Positions 33,700 to 38,545 of a stretch of 38,545 nt of DNA are shown piece by piece (the first letter of the stretch is position 1; every line of letters starts with the position of its first letter). The DNA comes from Vibrio sp. D404a. Its GTDB lineage: Bacteria; Pseudomonadota; Gammaproteobacteria; Enterobacterales; Vibrionaceae. Both the position numbers and the translations under genes were made by a program. Below the pieces are notes generated by a model. It searched no databases and had not been told where the DNA came from. It saw nothing but the letters and a program-made list of their open reading frames with translations. The stretch covers positions 1-38,545 of the forward strand of contig NZ_JAHGAJ010000047.1 in the NCBI RefSeq assembly GCF_030248535.1, in the 5' to 3' direction.

Positions 33700-33890
33700 A
33701 GCCTGCGTTGTTAAAGTTATAGCAATCCGTGCAAGTACCAACATCGACGATGTAGGCGATTCCAATCAATGTTTACTGAGAATATAAATCGGGTAAATTC
33801 TATACAACTATTGCTGTGAATAAAAGTGCATAGTTTATAAAACACATATGGTAATCGATTACATTTGCAATCTATTTTGTTCAAAAGTGA
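33700..33890. other. AT-rich intergenic region with a LacI-like palindrome
   Basis: No gene seen. It holds GTAATCGATTAC at 33851-33862, a perfect 12-base palindrome with central CG, like many LacI/GalR-family operators. Confidence 0.4.
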
Positions 33891-33891
33891 G

Positions 33892-33913
33892 AATCCACGC
33901 GAAAACGTGGATT
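33892..33913 (-). terminator. Terminator after argA
   Basis: AATCCACG (33892-33899), CGAAAA loop, CGTGGATT (33906-33913); the minus strand continues CTCACTTTT, a modest T run. Confidence 0.7.
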
Positions 33914-33945
33914 ACTTTATGAACAGTCGGTGTTGTTACTGGGGG

Positions 33946-35283
33946 TCATACGTTCAACGCGAGGATTTTTGACTTACGTTGATAGTTGTACAGCCCCTGT
34001 TTTTCCATAGGTAGTTCATCGACACCAATCTCATAAAAGCCCTGTTCTCTGAACCAGTGCAAACTGTGAGTGGTGAGGACAAAGATCTGGTCGATATCTT
34101 GCGATTTGGATTGGTGTCTCATGTAATTGAGCAGAAGTTGCCCACGGTTGCCGTCTCGATAGTCAGGGTGAATCGCTACACATGCCATCTCTGCCATGTG
34201 ATCTTCTGGATAGCTATAAAGGGCAGCACAGCCAATGATCAACCCATCTTTTTCAATGATGGTGAAACGGTGGATCTCTTGCTCAAGCTGCTCACGGGAG
34301 CGACGAACCAAAACGCCTTGCTCTTCAAGAGGACGAATCAGGTCAAAGATACCGCCAATGTCATCGATTTGAGCTTGTCTTACTTGTTCAGCACTCGCCA
34401 TCACAACTTGGGTACCGATACCATCAAACGAGAACAGCTCTTGGATCAGGGCGCCATCTACTTTGTAGCTGATCAAATGACAGCGTGGAACGCCTGCTCG
34501 ACATGCTGCAACCGCGCCTTTCAAGAAGCGCAATGTACCGGTGCTCATGTCTTCACTTGGATCTTGTGATTGAGTCAAGCGCTCTAAAATCTCTTTGGCA
34601 TCTTTAGGAAATAGCTCTGCAAGCACATTGCCATTGGCATCGATAACCCCTTGCTCAGAGCAGAAACCAATCAATTTGTCAGCCTTGAGGCGAATCGCTA
34701 CTTGAGTGGCAACTTCTTCCGAGAGTAGGTTAAAGCTTTCACCAGTGACAGAGCTGGCAATTGGACCAAGTAAGACGATAGAACCTTGATCTAGCGTGCG
34801 GTTGATCCCTTCAATATCAATACGACGGATACGGCCGCTGTGGCAATAGTCAGTGCCATCATCGACTCCAAGCGGTTGAGCTGTGACAAAGTTACCACTC
34901 ATGACATTGAGCTGTGTGCCCGCCATTGGCGTATTATTCAGGCTCATTGATAGACGGGCGGTGATCGCAAGTTGCAGTTGCCCGGCCGCTTGCATTGCCA
35001 CACCCAATGAATACTCATCTGTGACTCGAATATTCTTGTGGTAAGGAGTATGACAGTCTTGTTTAGTGAGCAGTTCGTTGATTTGTGGACGAGCACCGTG
35101 AACCAAGACGATTTTTACTCCTAAGCTGTGAAGAAGTGCAATATCATTGATAATATTGCCAAAGTTTCGATCGGCCACCGCTTCGCCTCCCAGCATAATG
35201 ACCATGGTTTTTCCACGGTGAGCATTCACATAGGGGGTCGATTGTCTGAAGCCTTTAACTAAGGCAGTACTTCGTAATTTCAC
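33946..35283 (-). CDS. argA: Amino-acid N-acetyltransferase (N-acetylglutamate synthase)
   Basis: First step of arginine synthesis: acetyl-CoA + glutamate gives N-acetylglutamate. 445 residues: an N-terminal amino acid kinase-like domain (about 1-280; MVIMLGGEAVADRNFGNI, ILLVHGARPQIN-type stretch, HKNIRVTD, LSMSLNNTP, GNFVTAQPLGVDDGTDYCHSG) and a C-terminal GNAT acetyltransferase domain (about 300-445; GGIFDLIRPLEEQGVLVRRS, MACVAIHPDYR, FREQGF). The end YNYQRKSKIL matches E. coli ArgA. The start is GTG at 35283, chosen from the alignment with E. coli; no ATG fits. A candidate promoter and inverted repeat upstream suggest arginine control. It is divergent from the DUF2850-like gene. Confidence 0.97.
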   Translation of the reverse strand: MKLRSTALVKGFRQSTPYVNAHRGKTMVIMLGGEAVADRNFGNIINDIALLHSLGVKIVLVHGARPQINELLTKQDCHTPYHKNIRVTDEYSLGVAMQAAGQLQLAITARLSMSLNNTPMAGTQLNVMSGNFVTAQPLGVDDGTDYCHSGRIRRIDIEGINRTLDQGSIVLLGPIASSVTGESFNLLSEEVATQVAIRLKADKLIGFCSEQGVIDANGNVLAELFPKDAKEILERLTQSQDPSEDMSTGTLRFLKGAVAACRAGVPRCHLISYKVDGALIQELFSFDGIGTQVVMASAEQVRQAQIDDIGGIFDLIRPLEEQGVLVRRSREQLEQEIHRFTIIEKDGLIIGCAALYSYPEDHMAEMACVAIHPDYRDGNRGQLLLNYMRHQSKSQDIDQIFVLTTHSLHWFREQGFYEIGVDELPMEKQGLYNYQRKSKILALNV

Positions 35284-35311
35284 AGAGAGAATCCGTTCTG
35301 GTTATTTATTC

Positions 35312-35344
35312 TTGAATTTAACATTTTTATTCAAAAATAAACAA
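35312..35344 (-). promoter_or_regulatory. Candidate argA promoter overlapped by an ArgR-like inverted repeat
   Basis: On the minus strand, TTGTTT (35344-35339), 17 bases, then TTAAAT (35321-35316). TTGAAT-N11-ATTCAA (35312-35334) overlaps it. ArgR half-sites read TGAAT/ATTCA, but the spacing here (11) is wider than a single ARG box, so this may be parts of two adjacent weak boxes. Confidence 0.4.
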
Positions 35345-35446
35345 GGGGATTTTTGGAATAAGGTGCAAACTATCTTAATGCATACTTTATTCTGTAATCC
35401 TATTAAGTGTAGAATATGAGTTGCTTCAATTCGAGTAGTAATAGTT

Positions 35447-35917
35447 ATGCAAGCCCCAGTAAGTAAGAACAAAATCGACGACATCACAAAGAGCTTGTAT
35501 AGCGAGGCTGATAAGCAGAAAAACGCCAACTTTAAGCGTAAGTTTGTAGAGCGCAGCTTAATGCTACTTGCGCTTGTAGGCTCGATTGCTGTGGTGATCT
35601 TATACCAAGATGTTTTCGCTCGAATGCAAGCGGCATCTACTCCGAACAATATGATTTACGGGACTTGGGTTGAACAGAATGTCGCGCACTATGCGACGGA
35701 TGAGTTTGTGCTGAGTGAGCGCGGAGTCTCGGTAGGCGGTTCTGTTATCGCAACTGACTTTGCTTTCAATGGCGACTACTTCGAGTACAGTTCTGCAGGG
35801 ACGACTTACCGCTTTAAGATGGTTAATTCAGAAAATACTGAGATGAGACTCGACTCCGACGCCTACTACAATCCGGTATTTCGCCTAAAAGGCTACAGCG
35901 ACCATTCAGTGCGATAG
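35447..35917 (+). CDS. DUF2850-like membrane-anchored protein
   Basis: 156 residues: a charged N terminus (KNKIDDITKSLYSEADKQKNANFKRKFVER), one membrane segment (SLMLLALVGSIAVVILY, about 37-53), then a roughly 95-residue globular domain starting MIYGTWVEQNVAHYATDEFVLSERGV. The topology suggests a short cytoplasmic tail and a periplasmic domain. I recall this arrangement as the Vibrio DUF2850 family beside argA; its function is unknown to me. GTWxEQ followed by short beta-rich segments (FAFNGDYFEYSSAGTTYRFKM) resembles a small beta-barrel. No clear ribosome site precedes the ATG. The next gene, mltA, starts about 90 bases later on the same strand. Confidence 0.8.
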   Translation: MQAPVSKNKIDDITKSLYSEADKQKNANFKRKFVERSLMLLALVGSIAVVILYQDVFARMQAASTPNNMIYGTWVEQNVAHYATDEFVLSERGVSVGGSVIATDFAFNGDYFEYSSAGTTYRFKMVNSENTEMRLDSDAYYNPVFRLKGYSDHSVR

Positions 35918-36007
35918 GTTATCTTACTGTAAACTCTTACAAACTTAGATTGTGTTATTCAGCTGTTTTTGTCATCCTCGTTGCATAGAAAATTTAGGAT
36001 GATTCTT

Positions 36008-37111
36008 GTGATTAAAAAATGGCTCCCTCTGGTTTCGGCCTCTGTACTCTTCGGCTGTGCGCAACCAACCGACCGCGCTCAGCAATATCTCGATGACGAA
36101 TTTCCTCGTACTTTAAATAAGGTCGAGCAGATAGAAACCAATACCCCTAGAGACTACACAGCGTTTTCTGAACAAGCTGAAATGGTGGTGTCTAAATCTC
36201 CTTCGATGGCAAAGATCTACGAACCTCTATATCAGCAGTTGAACGAGTGGGCTCTACAAAGTGGTGACCCTAAGCAGCTGGCTAATTATGGCGTTCAGGC
36301 TGCGCAATTAGGTGGCGGTGACAAGCAAGGTAATGTGTTATTCACTGGGTACTTCTCGCCAGTGATGGAATTGCGTCATGAGCCAAATGAAGAGTATCGC
36401 TATCCTGTCTATTCACTGCCTAATTGCGGCAAAGAGTGTCCAACGCGTGCTGAAATCTACGATGGTGCATTAGATGGCCTTGGGTTAGAGCTTGGCTATG
36501 CTGCGAATCGCATTGACCCGTTTATGATGGAAGTACAGGGCAGTGGCTTTGTTCATTTTGGTGATGACGATACCCTTGAATACTTCGCTTATGCGGGTAA
36601 GAACAACAAGGCTTATGTCAGCATTGGTCGTGTACTGATTGAGCGTGGATTGGTTCCGCGTGAAAAAATGTCATTGAAAGCGATTAAAGAGTGGGTGTTG
36701 GCTAATGACCCAGATGTGGTTAAAGAGCTACTAGAGCAAAACCCATCGTTTGTTTTCTTCCAGGCGAATGAAGACCTCTCCGTTATGGGAAGTGCCGGTA
36801 TTCCACTGTTGCCAATGGCTGCAGTTGCGGGTGATAGAACGATCCTACCAATGGGCACTCCGATTCTCGCGGAAGTCCCACTATTGAATGCCGATGGTAC
36901 TTGGAGCGGGGCTCACCAACTTCGTCTGCTATTAGTGCTTGATACAGGTGGTGCGGTGAAGCAGAACCACCTCGATCTTTACCACGGTATGGGCGCAAGA
37001 GCCGGTACTGAAGCGGGTCATTACAAACACTTTGGGCGTGTTTGGAAACTTGGTTTAGACGGCAGCGCAACTGAAGCGCCGTGGGCTTTGCCTCCCGAAA
37101 AGAGCGAGTAA
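36008..37111 (+). CDS. mltA: Membrane-bound lytic murein transglycosylase A
   Basis: Outer-membrane lipoprotein that cleaves peptidoglycan glycan strands. From a GTG at 36008 it has 367 residues with a lipoprotein signal MIKKWLPLVSASVLFGC (Cys17). AGGA lies 8 bases before this GTG; the nearby ATG 35999 has AGG too close, so it is the second choice. The MltA domain (FTGYFSPVMELR, MMEVQGSGFVHFGD, AYVSIGRVL) is followed by a 3D domain (LVLDTGGAVKQNHLDLYHG), where the Asp of HLDLYHG corresponds to the E. coli catalytic Asp. A terminator follows that overlaps the open frame ahead of tcdA. Confidence 0.95.
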   Translation: MIKKWLPLVSASVLFGCAQPTDRAQQYLDDEFPRTLNKVEQIETNTPRDYTAFSEQAEMVVSKSPSMAKIYEPLYQQLNEWALQSGDPKQLANYGVQAAQLGGGDKQGNVLFTGYFSPVMELRHEPNEEYRYPVYSLPNCGKECPTRAEIYDGALDGLGLELGYAANRIDPFMMEVQGSGFVHFGDDDTLEYFAYAGKNNKAYVSIGRVLIERGLVPREKMSLKAIKEWVLANDPDVVKELLEQNPSFVFFQANEDLSVMGSAGIPLLPMAAVAGDRTILPMGTPILAEVPLLNADGTWSGAHQLRLLLVLDTGGAVKQNHLDLYHGMGARAGTEAGHYKHFGRVWKLGLDGSATEAPWALPPEKSE

Positions 37112-37157
37112 CGGAGTACGTTGAACAACAGCGGCTAATCCCCTAGACTTTTTATTC

Positions 37158-37190
37158 AAGAGTGCGTATAAAACGCACTCTTTCTTTTTC
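37158..37190 (+). terminator. Terminator after mltA
   Basis: AAGAGTGCG (37158-37166), TATAAAA loop, CGCACTCTT (37174-37182), then TCTTTTTC. Confidence 0.88.
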
Positions 37191-37215
37191 TAATGCAACA
37201 AAATTGGCGGCAACA

Positions 37216-38025
37216 ATGCGTGAATTGACCACTCCAGCTTCTAAAAATTATGACCAAAGATTTGGCGGCACTCGTCGTCTGTATGGCAATAGTGAAGTCG
37301 AAATCCTAAGAGCGGCGCACGTATGTGTGGTCGGCATTGGTGGCGTCGGTTCATGGGCGGTGGAAGCGTTAGCACGTACTGGTGTGGGTGAACTTACACT
37401 GATCGATATGGACGATGTGTGTGTGACGAACATTAACCGCCAGATTCATGCGATGACAGGCACCGTTGGTCAGAGCAAGATTGAGGTTATGGCTGAGCGC
37501 GTTAAGCTGATTAACCCTGAGTGTAAAGTGAATCTGATTGATGACTTTATTGGTCCAGACAATCAAGCTGATTACATCACCAAAGAGCTTGATTACGTGT
37601 TGGATGCGATTGATAGCATGAAGGCGAAAGCATCATTGCTGGCGTACTGCCGTAGTAACAAGATTAAAGTGATCACAACCGGTGGTGCTGGTGGCCAAGT
37701 CGATCCAACGCAGATTCAAGTTGCAGATTTAACAAAGACGATTCAAGACCCATTGGCGAAGAAACTGAAAGACACATTACGTCGTCATCATAACTTCCCG
37801 AAGAACCCTGCGCGTAAGTTCGGCATTGAGTGTGTATTCTCAACCGAGCAGTTGAAGTACCCGCAAGCTGACGGCAGTGTTTGTGCTGCGAAAGCGACGG
37901 CTGAAGGTCCAAAGCGTATGGACTGTGCAACCGGCTTTGGTGCTGCGACGGTAGTGACCGCTACTTTTGGTTTTGTAGCTGTATCGCGCATTGTTGAAAA
38001 ACTGATTCAAAAGTACAAGAAATAA
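37216..38025 (+). CDS. tcdA: tRNA threonylcarbamoyladenosine dehydratase TcdA (CsdL)
   Basis: ThiF/E1-like enzyme that uses ATP to dehydrate t6A37 in tRNA to cyclic ct6A. 269 residues from ATG 37216 (MRELTTPASKNYDQRFGGTR), matching E. coli TcdA length. The nucleotide-binding loop VVGIGGVGSW is at 38-47, with LIDMDDVCVTNINRQIHA after it (the adenylation Asp/Arg region) and ATGFGAATVVTATFGFVAV as a C-terminal hydrophobic segment. The frame is open from a GTG at 37162, but that codon sits inside the mltA terminator. The ribosome site is weak. csdE starts 13 bases after the stop, so the two form an operon acting in one pathway. Confidence 0.96.
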   Translation: MRELTTPASKNYDQRFGGTRRLYGNSEVEILRAAHVCVVGIGGVGSWAVEALARTGVGELTLIDMDDVCVTNINRQIHAMTGTVGQSKIEVMAERVKLINPECKVNLIDDFIGPDNQADYITKELDYVLDAIDSMKAKASLLAYCRSNKIKVITTGGAGGQVDPTQIQVADLTKTIQDPLAKKLKDTLRRHHNFPKNPARKFGIECVFSTEQLKYPQADGSVCAAKATAEGPKRMDCATGFGAATVVTATFGFVAVSRIVEKLIQKYKK

Positions 38026-38038
38026 GGAAGGGGAACTC

Positions 38039-38467
38039 ATGACTGCATATCCAGAATCTCCTTTCGGAACCAGCATTACCAGTGAAGATATTGCTGCGAA
38101 AATGGCAACGTTTCGTGGCTGGGAAGACCGCTATCGCCAAGTAATTCAGTGGGGAAAAAAGCTACCTCAAATGCCTGAAGAGCTAAAGAGTGAACAAGTC
38201 ACCGTTGCGGGTTGTGAAAGCCAAGTGTGGTTGGTTGCTCAGCAAGACGGGGATGTTTGGCATTTCTGTGCCGATTCCGATGCACGCATTGTGCGTGGTT
38301 TGATTGCTTTGGTCATGGCTGCTTTTGATGGCAAAACATCACAGCAGATCCAATCATTTGATATCGATGGTTATTTCGAGCAAATCGGTCTTATCGCTCA
38401 CCTAAGCCCTTCACGTGGCAACGGCCTAAAGGCAATTGTTGAGCAGATAAAGCAATTGGCTTCTTAA
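38039..38467 (+). CDS. csdE: CsdE, SufE-family sulfur acceptor
   Basis: SufE-like protein that accepts persulfide sulfur from the cysteine desulfurase CsdA and, in E. coli, interacts with CsdL/TcdA for tRNA ct6A formation. 142 residues with acceptor Cys59 in VAGCESQVW. Also family-typical are WEDRYRQVIQWGKKLP near the N terminus, DSDARIVRGLIALVMAAFDGKT and LSPSRGNGLKAIVEQIKQ. A strong ribosome site (AAGGAAGGGG) lies just upstream. It directly follows tcdA (13-base gap), which favours CsdE over SufE. csdA is not in the window. Confidence 0.94.
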   Translation: MTAYPESPFGTSITSEDIAAKMATFRGWEDRYRQVIQWGKKLPQMPEELKSEQVTVAGCESQVWLVAQQDGDVWHFCADSDARIVRGLIALVMAAFDGKTSQQIQSFDIDGYFEQIGLIAHLSPSRGNGLKAIVEQIKQLAS

Positions 38468-38490
38468 TTGTTGAATTAGCACTAAATGAA

Positions 38491-38519
38491 AAAGGGTTAG
38501 CGTATTAAGCCAACCCTTT
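38491..38519 (+). terminator. Terminator after csdE
   Basis: AAAGGGTTAGC (38491-38501) pairs with GCCAACCCTTT (38509-38519) with one mismatch. A short T-rich tail (CTATATTTT) follows. Confidence 0.75.
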
Positions 38520-38545
38520 CTATATTTTACTCGCTTACTCGCTTA

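Noticed and set aside
37162..37215. Upstream GTG start for tcdA
   Set aside because: It lies inside the mltA terminator hairpin, and the extension does not resemble TcdA.
1..38545. CRISPR arrays, insertion sequences, integron attC sites, tRNA or rRNA genes
   Set aside because: No regular direct-repeat array, transposase-like protein, attC-like structure or tRNA-like segment could be found by eye.

Overview
The window is an ordinary chromosomal stretch of a Vibrio or close relative, with no phage, insertion sequence, integron, CRISPR array, tRNA or rRNA visible. The assignment rests on gene content and order recognised from memory: dnaJ followed by a minor type IV pilin cluster, a long-form dapD, yebG with a LexA box, recC-recB-recD without ptrA, argA divergent from a DUF2850-type protein, and mltA-tcdA-csdE. 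The species cannot be fixed from this sequence alone.

Layout. 1-912 is the 3' part of dnaJ. 1057-4546 holds five type IV pilin-like genes: one reads leftward and four read rightward in an overlapping operon (fimT-, pilW-, pilX- and pilV-like). 4844-8460 holds an AbgT transporter, a CNNM/CBS membrane protein and tadA. 8461-9099 is mostly non-coding, with a probable 41-residue basic ORF and a long inverted repeat. 9100-10091 is the divergent ohr/ohrR peroxide-resistance pair. mltF (leftward) and purL (rightward, behind a PurR box) are divergent. A DUF3332-like lipoprotein gene, dapD and a marC-like gene follow.

The most interesting region is 18864-20888 on the minus strand. A sequence matching the fluoride (crcB-motif) riboswitch lies at 20816-20888. 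Downstream are a NifU-like iron-sulfur scaffold gene (19939-20630) and a GGGtGRT protein gene (18937-19917), closed by a strong terminator. The scaffold gene is split by an apparent one-base deletion. The 186-base leader between aptamer and gene can fold in two mutually exclusive ways, one of which captures the 3' edge of the aptamer. I read this as a fluoride-responsive two-gene system of unknown biochemical role whose first gene is damaged in this sequence.

The right part holds yebG, a LysR regulator divergent from a TDT-family transporter, and the recC, recB and recD genes for the RecBCD repair nuclease, with an unusual 410-base gap between recC and recB. It continues with argA, a DUF2850-like membrane protein gene, mltA, tcdA and csdE; TcdA and CsdE act together in tRNA t6A cyclisation. 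Most intergenic regions contain readable rho-independent terminators, and several of these settle start-codon choices (tadA, tcdA).
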